A stretch of 64,000 bases of DNA, from the NCBI GenBank assembly GCA_037127255.1, contig JBANSL010000013.1, positions 17,380,688-17,444,687 on the forward strand, written 5' to 3'. The notes under the pieces were generated by a model. That model saw only the letters and a list, made by a program, of their open reading frames with translations. It was not told where the DNA came from and did no database searches. Made by a program: the position numbers and the translations under genes. Source of the DNA: Persicaria tinctoria. Taxonomy: Eukaryota; Streptophyta; Magnoliopsida; Caryophyllales; Polygonaceae. Shown here in pieces: positions 21,336 through 31,839 of the stretch; positions within the stretch are counted from its first letter, which is position 1; every line of letters starts with the position of its first letter.

Positions 21336-24300
21336 ATGTTCACATTAGCCCTAATCCTCTACTTCGCCGTTTCTACGACATCTTTTCCGGCCACCGAAGC
21401 CACGGTGCCGGCCAACGACACGTTCAAGTACTACAACCAAGGCGAATTCGGCATCTACGTCAACGAGTACGATGCCGACTACCGTGTCCTCCCCGTCTTC
21501 ACCCACCCCTTCCAACTCGCGTTTTACAACACTACCCCCAACTCCTACACCTTGGCTCTTCGCATGGGCGCGACGCGATCCGAGTCCGATAGGAAGTGGA
21601 TCTGGGAGGCCAACCGGGGCAACCCGGTTGGCGAGAACGCCTCCTTGACCTTCGGCTCGGATGGCAACCTCGTGTTGGCGGATGCCGATGGAAGAATAGT
21701 GTGGCAGACAAAGTCAGCAAACAAGGGCGTCGTAGGGCTCGACGTGCTGCCTAACAGCAACATCGTGCTCTACGACGCCCAGGGCCACTACGTGTGGCAA
21801 AGCTTCGACTACGCCACGAGCACGCTCATGGTGGGCCAGTCGCTGAGGCTCGGGAGGACCCCGAGGCTAGTGAGCCGGTTTTCGACGCAAAGCAACGTGG
21901 ACGGGCCTTATTCGTTTGTCGTGGAGCCAAAAGGGTTAGCTCTATATTACGGCAACAAGACGCAAGGCCCGATGGTTTACTACGCGTCGGAGCGGTTGAG
22001 TGTCGATGGTGGGCGGAGCTCTATCGAGTCCGCCACACTTAACTGCTCGGCTTATGTGCTAAGCTTGGTTTATGGAGGCCGAGATGGGAAGGTGATAGGG
22101 TCCACCGAGCTTGCCCGAACCACGTATGATTGCAGCTTGTCGTTCCTCCGGCTCGAGATCGATGGGAACCTTCGAGTTTATACGTACGATGATAATGTGG
22201 ATTGGGGAGCATGGGACTTCCCTTTCACCCTCTTTGACAGGTATGTTCGTTTGTATAATCATTAATTATAACTTATAATATCTAATATTATATTATAATA
22301 TATATTATAAATCATAATATTGTGTATTATAAATCATAATTAATAACTATACACATGAATTCTAACTATTGGAATGAACAATTATTTCATTTTTTTAAAA
22401 AGGAAAAAAAATATTAGGGTGATTGCTTTTAGTCGCAAAAACTTGAGAAATTTTTTTTTTTTTTTTAAAAGGCACAAACTGGTCATTTGAATGGACTCTA
22501 TAACCTTGTGGCTCTTAAAAAATGTGTTAAATCGGGATTTCCAATTAGATTTTAAAAAGTGTAAAAATCTGATTATAGAATCTAATCATGAGATAGATAG
22601 TAATGCATCAATAAATTTTATAAAATTACAAAAAGTGGTAAGATTTTGAAAATAAACTAAATAAAATATAGAATAATCTAATGGATGTTTTGCATGGATA
22701 TACCAAATATTGGCCCACTTTGCAAAAATAATCAAGATCCTAAAAATTGGCAAAGGAATGACATAATGTCATTTTTGCAATTAAATTGGGCACCTTCACA
22801 GCCGGTGGAAGGTAAAGTCTATAGGGGGAGAGAGAGAGGGGAGAGAGAGAGGGGGGAGAGAAAGAGACTCATTTAATTGTTTTAAACTAAATTTCAGCCA
22901 TTTTTATTTGTTAAAATTAAAAAATAAATTTATTTTTGAACTTAATTTAATTTTATCTATCTATAGACACCCGACCACTTTGTATATGTTTATGGAAAAA
23001 AATATTTCGAAGTAAAGTTTGGTCTATATCGCATCTCGATCTCAATTTGGAATATGGCATGGATAACCATTTGGATGGAAAATACAACAATTTAGCTGGC
23101 AAAGAAATTCACACAACTGGCAAGATAAACCAGAAAACCTGGGCAGAACCGACAATCGTTGCTCCGGAGATGAAAGGTAAAGCTCTCGACGTGGAAACGA
23201 TTAAACAATTAAGACCTAAACCAAAAACTACAAAGTACTAAAGTTCCTAACCAATACATAACAAGTTAAGTACAGAACAACATAATGGGTAGAACCGACA
23301 ATCGTTGCTCCGGAGATGAAGAAATCGATGTCGGAAGCGTCGGAGGACATAAGCAAGCGTGTGATGCTAAGGTGAAGAAATCGATGTCTAGTGGGATAAC
23401 TCTTCTTCGACCCCGTTCTAAAGAGCGATTGTTGTAATTCCTTCTCTAGATTTACTTTCTCTCCAAATTGAAGCCCGCAGGGATTCCATTCCGCCGATTC
23501 CTTCTCCTTGCCATGTTCAGGACCCCTCACCGTCGACCGGCGCCGCCACTGCCAAGTCAAATGACCCACACAATCGCACAAAATTGCCCTCTTGTAATCG
23601 CCGACGGATTGGGGGTTGAGGAACTGGTAAAAGGATTGGGAACTCCGGCGTACGCGTGATGCGCAAACGGTTGAGAGGAACTTCGGCGAGCCTAGGTTTC
23701 CCCCTCCTCCTTTCGTTTTTCGGTCGGCCTGGATTTCTTCTTCCTCCCGTCTTTTCCTCCGTTGAATTGCAGAGCTTCATTCTGAGTTTTGGGAAGGAAG
23801 GGTAACCTGTGAAATGAGGTAATGAGCACCTGTTATTTCTGCCAATATTTGGGCCTATCTGCTACTTTTGCAAATCTTGAAGGGGGAGTGTCCTGTTTGC
23901 AAGAGGCCCAAGATTTTGGTATATTCCCTACCATTTACTCTAATCTAATATATTATGAAAATATTTGAAATTTCATATAATATACTCCCTCCATTCATTC
24001 AATAAGTGTCGTTTGACTTTTTAACACGCTTTTTAAGGAGCTAAAAACTACATAAACTATTAACTTTTTTATTAATTTTTTTAAATAATTTTGAACTTAT
24101 ATCTAATATATATAAAATTCTAAAAAAAATCAATTAAAAACTTTATATTTTATATAGTTTTTAACTCTTTAAAAAGCGTGCCAAAAAGTCAAACATCACT
24201 TATTTCTGAACGGAGGTAGTATATTTTTGCAGGGTCGTAAGAATTGCATGTAGGATCAGGGTCGTTCATACGATCTTGCCATTTTTAAATAGTAAGATTA

Positions 24301-25025
24301 TACTTTCAACTAGATTTTACGTAGTATATAAGATTGCGATCGTTCTGCTATTTTTGGATCATTAACAGAAACGGATCGAGGGGCGGACTGGTGTCGGCTC
24401 CACCCCGCCCTATTTTTACGAAAATAAAATAATATGTAAAAAATAAAAAATAATGAATTTTTTTTTAAAAAAAAATATTTATTAAATTAAAGGTTTTATT
24501 AAGAAAAATAATACGTATTGAAAAATTTAGCCAACCTAACCCACTCGAATTCTAATTTCGTTGGAATTATAGATTCGGATGAAAATGTTATATGAATGCA
24601 CAATTGTGCTATTATTATTTCTTTATTTTGTTAGGGAATCCACGTGGGAGACGGAGTGTCAACTCCCAGGGAGGTGTGGTGGGTTTGGGCTTTGCGAAGA
24701 AGACCAGTGCGTGGGCTGCCCAACAGAGAGAGGGCTCATGGGCTGGTCCAAGAGCTGCCAAGGCCCAAATGCGGGCAGCTGCAGGCCCAACAAAGTGAGA
24801 TACTTTGAGATGAAGGGGGTGGAGCATTGGATGGCCAAGTACAACAAGGGTGGTGGGCCCATGAAGACGGGAGAGTGTAGAAGCAAATGCACCAAAGATG
24901 GGAGTTGCTTGGGTTACTTCTACCATGGGGACACCTCCCTGTGTTGGATCGCACGTGACTTGCACACTCTCACCAAGGTTGTAGATTCTACACATCTAGG
25001 GTTTATCAAGACTTGCACTCACTAA
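21336..25025 (+). CDS. EP1-like glycoprotein (bulb-type lectin plus PAN domain)
   Basis: Two exons, 21336-22240 and 24635-25025, joined by a GT-AG intron of 2394 bp; the junction restores the frame inside ...TLFDR-ESTWETEC. The product is 431 residues, the usual size for carrot EP1-type secreted glycoproteins. A signal peptide (MFTLALILYFAVSTTSF) is followed by a bulb-type lectin domain with WIWEANRGNPV, SLTFGSDGNLVLADADG and a degenerate mannose-site motif, LPNSNIVLYD. Exon 2 carries the Cys-rich GRCGGFGLCEEDQCVGCP segment and a PAN/apple-like end (GECRSKCTKDGSCLGYFYH, CWIARDL). No kinase follows, so it is a secreted wall or apoplast protein rather than a receptor. The exact ligand is not predictable. 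The intron is occupied largely by transposons. Confidence 0.9.
22696..23927. mobile_element. Non-autonomous MULE-like element in the EP1-like intron
   Basis: Left end GGATATACCAAATATTGGCC continuing to CTTTGCAAA, and reversed right end GGAATATACCAAAATCTTGG continuing to CTCTTGCAAA, form an inverted pair. No target duplication was recognised. The interior has a GA-rich run at 22830-22870 and a direct repeat of about 30 bp (CCGACAATCGTTGCTCCGGA) near 23150 and 23296. The 3' third is GC-rich and gene-like on the minus strand (23228-23780), perhaps captured host DNA, but no protein was recognised. Confidence 0.6.
23985..24219. mobile_element. Stowaway-like MITE in the EP1-like intron
   Basis: The ends are CTCCCTCCATTC and, reversed, CTACCTCCGTTC, flanked by TA on both sides (23983-23984, 24220-24221). 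The inverted repeats extend inward through AATAAGTG and GTTTGACTTTTT to AAAAAGCGTG-type sequence, giving a hairpin of about 235 bp. Confidence 0.85.
24368..24580 (+). repeat. Dispersed repeat, second copy (see 16200-16390)
   Basis: Starts CGGATCGAGGGGCGGACTG and shares the ATAATATGTAAAAAA block and the TTTAGCC...CCACTCGAATT tail with the inverted copy upstream of the PNGase A-like gene. Confidence 0.5.
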
Positions 25026-26500
25026 AGTTTTTGGGCTACTTTTCCATAAATCAATAAGTAATAATGTGTTTTTAGTAAGTTGTATTCTTTAAATATGTAT
25101 TATGATCGAAATATTCCGATATAAATTGTGTTGCATTTTGAAAATGATGTCTTTTGTAATAAAATGATGGTTTAATGGACCTTTGATGTAAATTATCCGT
25201 TTCATAATTTGGATATCTGAGTATATTTTTAGGGAGCTTGCAAAATGTACAAAAAGATGTCTTAATTGGTGATTTATCCATACTTTGGAAAAAATTGGTA
25301 AATTGTCCACAATATAACACGTGCTCCGTCTCTCCTGCGCGCTCCCTCTGCTGCTCTCCTTTCGCCAATCATAGTGATTCCAACGCCGATCATCTCTCCA
25401 ATCAAATCAAAACCGACGACTTTACCGTTTCTCCAATCGAATGAAGTAATTACAGCATTCCAGTAATGATTAGGTTCGAAACTGAATTGAAATCACAGAA
25501 AATTTGCGCATGAGTAGATTCTGAAGTATACAATCGAATCTAGTAATTAATGCATTGTAACCGACGATTTTGAAGTCTCCATTGATTCGTTGCTGATTTC
25601 GTTGCCGGTTCTTGTGTGCAGAAGGAGCCTGAAAAGCACGAAGGCGAGAAGAAGAGCAGCAAAGGCGCTGCTCCTGCTTGTGGGTTCCTATCACTAGAAA
25701 TGGCGCTAGCAAGCTACTAGATTTGTTGAAGAAGCCTGAAAAGCTTCTGCCTGTTGATTTCGATCGATTGATAAAGAAATCGAACTTTGCTTCTGCTGAG
25801 CAATTCTTCAAGCAGTGTTCGTCTGATTTCCTTATCAATCGATCTCGTCTGATTCCTCATCTCTAGGTGCAGGGGGCTTATGATGCGTAGTCAAAGTAGT
25901 TGATGTTCTGTCTGAGCCACCTGGGTGCATATCTTTGCTTCTGCTAGTTTATGCTTGATGCTTGCTATGCTTAGTGTATTGACATGGTTTTTTTGCCCTT
26001 TGTACTGATTAGTGGTGAAGCCTTTAATTTGATCTCAACCTAACTGAAATGCACAACAACATTATCATTCAAATGAATGCTCTTGGTTGTTTTTACTTTT
26101 TAGAGATGATATATGAATTCTCCTGGGGTTTTGTGCAGCAAAGTGCTGACATAGTTCATATGTGAATTCCACTATTCTTAGTTATTTTGGTGTGAGATTC
26201 AAGGACTTGACATCATTTCTAGTGAAATCCACTAAATGTTGATGTTGTTGACTTGTACTTTATCTAATGAGTTTGAACATTTGATGAAACTGTGATGACG
26301 AATCAGTATTCTGAACCATGTTGAAATGATTTCTGTTGTGTCGGAAATCTATTTATTGATCATGGAAATAAAAATAGTGCATCAGTTTAGTAGTATATAT
26401 GGTGTATACTAATAAAAAATTTAGAATCCAAGGAAAGTTTATGTGTGAGTAATGCGCTTTTGTATGAACTTTTATGACATATTAGTTGCATTACCAGTTG
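25026..26500 (+). other. Gene-like but unassigned region
   Basis: From 25314 a CT-rich leader-like stretch is followed by an open frame at 25678-25866 containing LLDLLKKPEKLLPVDFDRL and FASAEQFFKQCSSDFL. It looks like exonic host sequence, possibly another captured fragment, but the protein was not recognised. The remainder to 26500 is AT-rich and intron-like. Confidence 0.35.
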
Positions 26501-26599
26501 AACTGCTGAAGACGAAGCTGCAGCTGCACAAAATAGTCCCTAAACCCATCTCAAGATTTTCTCTAAAAAACAATCAAACAGCTTAGTCCAAAAACTGAA

Positions 26600-26906
26600 A
26601 AGGTGCTTACAAGATATACAAGGAATCCTCTAGTTAATGAGCTACCAATCAAATCTTATCAGATGCTTTGGAGGAGCTGCTGGATATGTCTGAAAGTGGC
26701 AATTTTGCTTTGTCAACTTTGGGAGATGTTCTTTTCTATCTAAGGCATGCCTTTCTTGATGAAGCATTGCTCAGATATGCGAAATATGAATTACTTCCAT
26801 GTACCGAGTTTAAGGATGTTTTTGTGAAACCTTATATGGTACTAGATGCTCCTGCACAAGAAAATTTGGAGATATTTGAGAAAAGTAGGAATAGAGATTC
26901 TACCGG
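26600..26906 (+). pseudogene. MSH6: MSH6-like mismatch repair gene fragment
   Basis: A partial exon reads TRNPLVNELPIK, then after a small frame disruption SDALEELLDMSESGNFALST, LGDVLFYLRHAFLDEALLRY and PYMVLDA, ending ENLEIFEKSRNRDSTG at a GT donor (26907). This matches the region of the MutS homologue MSH6 just before the ATPase-proximal clamp segment. In plants MSH6 recognises base mismatches with MSH2 in the nucleus. Only about 100 of more than 1200 residues are present, so it cannot function. With the katanin fragment 650 bp downstream on the same strand, it looks like captured or duplicated host DNA. Confidence 0.75.
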
Positions 26907-27099
26907 GTAGGTTTTTTTTAAAAAAAAATGTTTATTGGTATCAACACTTCACACTTTAATGTAAATTTAACACAATTGACTAATTTATATTTGCACTTTG
27001 CTATATATGATCAAAACTGTGCAAATTTTATTTTTTTGGATACTTTGTAATTCATTGATTATTTTCCTTCAAAAAAAACGTTCAAATGTATGACAAATA

Positions 27100-27420
27100 G
27101 TGAGTTGGGAAGGACTGAATGTGGAAATGCTGAGAAGGAGAGCTGCAGAAGGATCTGGGTAGTTTTTCCAGGTTATGACAACAACAACAGGTACTGATGG
27201 GCTTTGGGCTTCTCCATCAGGGAGGAAACGGAGGGTTGGGAGGAATGCTAAAGGGAAGAAGCATGAGGATTTGAGCTTGAGGCTTGAGGATTTGAGCACC
27301 AATTTGAAAGTAATTGGCTATCCAGAGGGCTTGTACTCCCCTTGGTTCCTTTGCTGAGCACTTGGCTTACTTTTGATGAAATTATGGTGCCTTGAGTGGT
27401 TGTCAAACTTAAGCGGTTAT
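27100..27420 (+). other. Unassigned open stretch between two gene fragments
   Basis: A frame at 27175-27357 reads TTTGTDGLWASPSGRKRRV and on. Not recognised; may be part of a third captured gene. Confidence 0.3.
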
Positions 27421-27554
27421 GCCCATTCACATGATGTTTTCCTTGTTTGGTAATTTTTTATTTTGGGATTATTGTTTCAGATATAGGAATTCATTATTAT
27501 AAGTTTTTTTTAAAGTCTCACTGGTGTAACATTACGAATTACTGGACATTTCAG

Positions 27555-28110
27555 GCTACAGGAGTGCATGCAATGTCTTTCCATCCAGATGGGAGGACTC
27601 TTTTTGCGGTTATGATAATAATTTAAAGGTTGAGCATAATATCTATACATTTTAATACTGGCATTGCTTCTATAGCAGATGGCTAAATATATTGCGTTAA
27701 TAACAGGTTCATTCATGGGAGCCTATCGTATGTCATGACGCTATTGATAAGGGATGGTTAACGTTGGGCGACCTTTGCGTTCATGAAAGGAAACTTATAT
27801 GTTGCTCATACTACCGTAACTCAGTTAGGGTTTGGGCTGCTGATCTTTCGGTTTGTACCACCTTTTTTTTTTCAATATCAAGTTTGAACTCCGTTACCCA
27901 CATCTAAAGTTTCTATATGCTGCCTTCTATTTCCCAGCTTATTCAACCTTATGGAACTGGTATCACACATGATGATGAGAACCTGTGGATCCAAAAGCTG
28001 TTACAGAGGATAGTGATACTTCTTCTGTAGGTGCACATTCTTTGCCATCAGATGATGCTAAAGAAATCAAGAATATTTATGTGGATTGTAATTACCTAAG
28101 AACATTTATG
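27555..28110 (+). pseudogene. Katanin p80 WD40-subunit B1-like gene fragment
   Basis: Three exons with splice sites are recognisable: 27555-27628 (ATGVHAMSFHPDGRTLF), 27707-27850 (VHSWEPIVCHDAIDKGW, LGDLCVHERKLICCSYY, NSVRVWAADLS) and from 27938 (LIQPYGTGITHDDENLW). This is the end of the WD40 propeller of the plant katanin regulatory subunit, which targets the microtubule-severing p60 ATPase. Exon 1 lacks one T in its T-run and goes out of frame after TLF. Flanking exons are missing. Retained introns mean it was copied from genomic DNA, not from mRNA. Confidence 0.75.
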
Positions 28111-28266
28111 TTGATTCCGAATCTCTTTTTATTTCTGAATTTGGTGCTTGCAGAATAGTTTCAATTTTACCTCTAAATCTTTAGACACCATTTATGTGGG
28201 TGAAGCATGCACATCACCCAGACAGTCTCGGATGTTGAGCTGTTTTGCCCGCAAAATGCCCATCGT

Positions 28267-28297
28267 CAATAATAATAATAATAATAATAATAATATT
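28267..28297. repeat. (AAT)n microsatellite
   Basis: About ten AAT/ATA triplets. Confidence 0.85.
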
Positions 28298-28404
28298 GAA
28301 TAATATAGTTGAGAAGAATACCGTATTCAACATATTATACAAATTAATGAATTATGAAAGCATTTTTCACTTTGCAAATTTATATAATAGTTTATTATTT
28401 TTAT

Positions 28405-28545
28405 TTACGGGACAAGGCCAGTCCTGTCCCGATCCCGTCCCGTCCAGACACCATTCCGTCCCAAAAAAAAAGTGTTGATCCCGTCCCGTAAAAACTTCGC
28501 GGGACGAGTCCCGTCTCGACTCAATCCCGTCCCGTGCCCACCAAT
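28405..28545. repeat. CCCGTCCCG-rich motif cluster
   Basis: The phrase (AT)CCCGTCCCG recurs at least four times in one orientation, with CGGGACGAG once reversed. It resembles a hAT subterminal region, but no ends were paired. Confidence 0.5.
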
Positions 28546-28709
28546 CATCTGTCAAAGCATGCACATATATATATGCTTTTTCTAGTGGCCTACTTGTATT
28601 CAAAGATCTAGCTATCACATCGTCAAATATCATATCTACGACTACACCCATCTATACAAATATTTTATTGTATTTCAATATTTTCAATTATATCGTCATA
28701 TACGGAGTA

Positions 28710-28858
28710 TTTTTTTTATTAGGAAAAAATTCGAGGTCAGACATGACTGAACCTCGACGGCCGACAAGTCGGTAGACGGATAACCGTCTAAGCAAATATA
28801 AAATAAAAAGTTGGTGCAAAACACATGCATGAACTCTACAAAGTCATATACGAAGTTA
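28710..28858 (-). mobile_element. Short LINE 3' end (SINE-sized) with 11-bp target duplication
   Basis: TATACGGAGTA occurs at 28699-28709 and 28859-28869. A T-run follows the first copy, and the next 60 bases resemble the 3' end of the LINE at 3058-3200 (TTCGAGGTCAGAC, GTCGG, GGACGGATAACC-like blocks). Confidence 0.6.
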
Positions 28859-28893
28859 TATACGGAGTAGCTGGATCTTTGCACCCCGATATG

Positions 28894-29196
28894 TTTTTTT
28901 TGACGCAATATAAGAATTAGGTCGGGTCAGCCGAAGCAAAGACCCTTCCTAACGCATCCTTGCGGATGAGAATAAGTACCCAGATGTTGTCTGGTTCGAC
29001 CAAGATTTTTTATAAAAGTTTCATTTGTAGCGCTATATTCATAGACTAGGCTTTATGAATTCTCAGTCCCCCATTCATAGTGTCAACACAGATCTTGTCA
29101 CAACTTATAAGAGGTGGAGCGTTCGAATTTTTGTTCCAAAAGAAATGTCCGTAAACCTTGTCCAGTTCCTGATGGATATGAGATGGTAGTAAAAAG
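28894..29196 (-). pseudogene. LINE polyprotein C-terminal fragment
   Basis: On the minus strand it reads LPSHIHQELDKVYGHFFWNK, then PPLISCDKICVDTMNGGLRI, with stops after HKA and KLL. This is the post-reverse-transcriptase zinc-binding region of plant LINEs. An A-run (T-run on + at 28893-28900) marks the 3' tail. Confidence 0.7.
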
Positions 29197-30260
29197 GCTT
29201 GCATAAGAAATAACGGTTTGACACTTAAATTAGCTTTTATTAGGACCTTTTGACAGGCCTAATGTCGTTATGCCAAATCAAAGTAAATTCCTAAGGTGCA
29301 AACTATAACAAGTATAGTAGGTAAGTTAGGGTCGAACCCACAGGGAAATAGAATCAATTGTAAGAGCAAGTATTATTACCCAAAAGTAACCAATTCAAGG
29401 GGGAGTTTTGTGTGTAAGCAATAGTGACAGAACAAGTTGCAAATAGAGGTTGCGAATATATGATGGAAAAGTATTACACCAGGTAATTATCCGCACAACA
29501 ATTGAGATGGTTTATCATCGAATTCTATAAATCTCAAGTTCTAATGTCCAGTAATTGTTCTCAATTCAGATCGTGTAATAGCTTTTAGTCCTACCAGTCC
29601 TAAAAGCGCTTATCACCAAATTACAAGGGGAAACCTTCACCGAATAATAAAGCAATAGCATTCAAACATGAATTATAATGAGATACAAGCGATTATAACA
29701 ACCCGTTAAAATAGCATGTAATCGAATCTCCTTCACAATCTAACACAAGCAACCTACTTATGACGATTGTGTTTGCTACAATGGATCTACAACCCCAAAC
29801 CTGGAATTGGAAACCCTAGCAATATGACTAGTATCGATAAACCTAGGTGATCAATCCAGATTAACCAATAATAAGCAATCAAGCAATAAGCTCAAGAGAT
29901 CGAAACAATTAACAAAGGACGAACTAGAGTAGAATACTCACAACCAATTCAATCGAGGGCTTCAAAGAACCAAGTGTAACAAAGGAGAGTTAGTTCTCCA
30001 TAGGGTTTGTAAGATGAAGAAGGGAAAAAATACGTCTCTATGGAGAACTAACTCTCCTTTGTTAGTTCTTCACTTCAACTCTTCTATAACTTGCATGATC
30101 CTATGATTTCTTCAACTTCTTCAACATGTTCCGAATCACCAAGTTCATACAAATATCCCTCACAATGACATGTAAATGATGACAAAAACTACTAAATGCG
30201 CTATAGAATATATCGCATATCACCTTTCGACCTTCACAACAAATGTCCGTAAATTGTTGT
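29197..30260. mobile_element. Insert splitting the LINE; LTR-like, family unclear
   Basis: It separates two LINE pieces that would be adjacent in an intact copy. The phrase GGGTCGAACCCACAGGGA near 29330 is common in plant retrotransposon LTRs. No paired ends or target duplication were identified. Confidence 0.4.
29978..30063. repeat. Perfect 26-bp inverted repeat with 34-base loop
   Basis: Left arm 29978-30003 starts AACAAAGGAGAGTTAG; right arm 30038-30063 ends CTAACTCTCCTTTGTT. All 26 positions pair. Confidence 0.92.
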
Positions 30261-30370
30261 TTGGTTGTAAGAACTACTTCATTGAAGGTATCTTTGTTGA
30301 CCCTACCATTGACTAAGGGACAACCCAGATACTTATCGAAATTATTTGCTTGGGAAATACCAAGAACAGA
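30261..30370 (-). pseudogene. LINE reverse-transcriptase fragment
   Basis: LGISQANNFDKYLGCPLVNG followed by RVNKDTFNEVV is the thumb-side end of plant LINE reverse transcriptase. It continues the LINE at 28894-29196, upstream of it on the minus strand. Confidence 0.7.
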
Positions 30371-30435
30371 GATAGTAGCATTAATAGTTGTTGCTGCTGT
30401 TGTGTTGGCGGAAGCTTGAAAGCTGGAAACCATTC

Positions 30436-30515
30436 TGGAATGGCTAAACCGGAAGGGACTTGCGGATAGTACCCAAAGGTCCCCGGTTCGAACCCCGGAT
30501 GGCTGCTCTTTATTT
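30436..30515 (+). mobile_element. tRNA-related SINE head or degenerate tRNA copy
   Basis: TGGCTAAACCGG resembles an internal A box and GGTTCGAACCC is a perfect B box 41 bases later. The T-arm does not pair well and no cloverleaf forms, so it is not called a tRNA gene. It interrupts the LINE frame. Confidence 0.4.
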
Positions 30516-30773
30516 ACCAATTCAAGGAAGCTTGAAAGTTGGATTTGTGCAGGTTTACTTTTTGTCCAGAGATCAGACTCCAAACAAGGACTAAAGGTGA
30601 GAGCGAAAGAGGGATTACCTAGCCTCTTTGAGGCTCTTCGGAAATCTTGAGAGAAGAGAGTCCTTGGGCTTCAATTCAACAAGATTCTGCTAGGACAAGG
30701 TCTAGGAGTGATAGATCTAGGTTAAAACAAGACCTTTACAAAGGTTTAGATCCAAAAAACGAGAGGATCTAAA

Positions 30774-31831
30774 CAAAGCCGGACCTGAGATTTTAAAGGC
30801 CTGAGGCGAGATTTCAATATGGGCCCTCTTCATTGGCATCTTGATCATCAACCGCATTAACAATTTGCTCAAGCTCTTCATTAACATCTTCATTGACAGT
30901 TTGATTACTATTGAAATACTTCTTGATATTACCGGCTTGACTTTGAGTCAATGCATCTCGTCGCTCCTTCAATTTTCTCTTTTTAGATCCAGACAGATGC
31001 TTTCCCATCTTCAATTTATAAATAGTTTTAAGCAAATTTCAATAGACTATATACACAACTAAACATAGATAAGTAAATAACATTATTCAAGGCTGATTTT
31101 TGCAGCCAGAAATCAGCCATGGTCCATGGAGCAGCTAGCGTAGCAGCCATATTGCCAGAATTCAAGGTTGATTTTTGCCGCCAGAAATCAGCCATGGAGC
31201 AGCTAGCGTAGCAGCCAGAATTCAAGGCTGATTTTTGCAAGTGAAATCAATATTCAAACAGCAATTCAACATTAAATTGAGAACGAATTATCGAAAATTC
31301 AGGGCTGATTTTTTCAAGTTTATGACAACAATTAAACTGAAATCAAACACAATCTTCAATAGCAACAAAGACAGGCCGACAACAATGTAGCAATTCAGGT
31401 TTTTTCAAACAAATATTAACCTAACCTATTGCATAAAAGTGAGACCGATTATTGAAAACCCTACATTGAATCAAAATCAAAATTCAAAGACAACAAACAT
31501 ACCTTTAGGCGATCTCGGGGTGATCTCGAGGGTGATCTCGGAGGCGATCTCGGCAGTTGGTGATTGAATTGGAGCGACGTAATTGGAGTGGTGATCGGAG
31601 GCTCGGAGAGTCGATCAGAAATCAAAATTCAAAGGATGAGAATTGAGAACGATTGAGCGAAATTGGCGTGATTGCAAGGGTTTGCCGCGTGCCTGATTTT
31701 TTTTTTACTTTCGTTCCTTTACTGTGTTATGAATTCAGTTTTTTTAATATATATATATAAGGGTATTGGGCCCCTACGAGATGTGGGCCTGAGGCGGAGG
31801 TCTGTTGGGCCTCCCCTCAGGTCCGGGCCTG
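30774..31831 (-). mobile_element. hAT element (1.06 kb), non-autonomous
   Basis: The ends CAAAGCCGGACCTGAG and, reversed, CAGGCCCGGACCTGAG match at 13 of 16. The flanks GATCTAAA (30766-30773) and GATCTGAA (31832-31839) match at 7 of 8. A minus-strand frame near one end (about 31001-30814) reads MGKHLSGSKKRKLKERRDAL, then QAGNIKKYFNSN, the N-terminus typical of TTF/MYM-zinc-finger hAT transposases; the catalytic part is absent. Confidence 0.82.
31089..31240. repeat. Tandem repeat inside the hAT element
   Basis: Units starting AAGG[CT]TGATTTTTGC at 31089, 31164 and 31224 (75 and 60 bp) share AGAAATCAGCCATG and GCAGCTAGCGTAGCAGCCA. A GATCTCG motif is also repeated at 31510-31555. Confidence 0.8.
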
Positions 31832-31839
31832 GATCTGAA

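Noticed and set aside
30436..30515. Possible functional tRNA gene
   Set aside because: The B box is perfect but the T-arm and acceptor stem do not pair properly and no anticodon arm is convincing; a SINE head or degenerate copy fits better.
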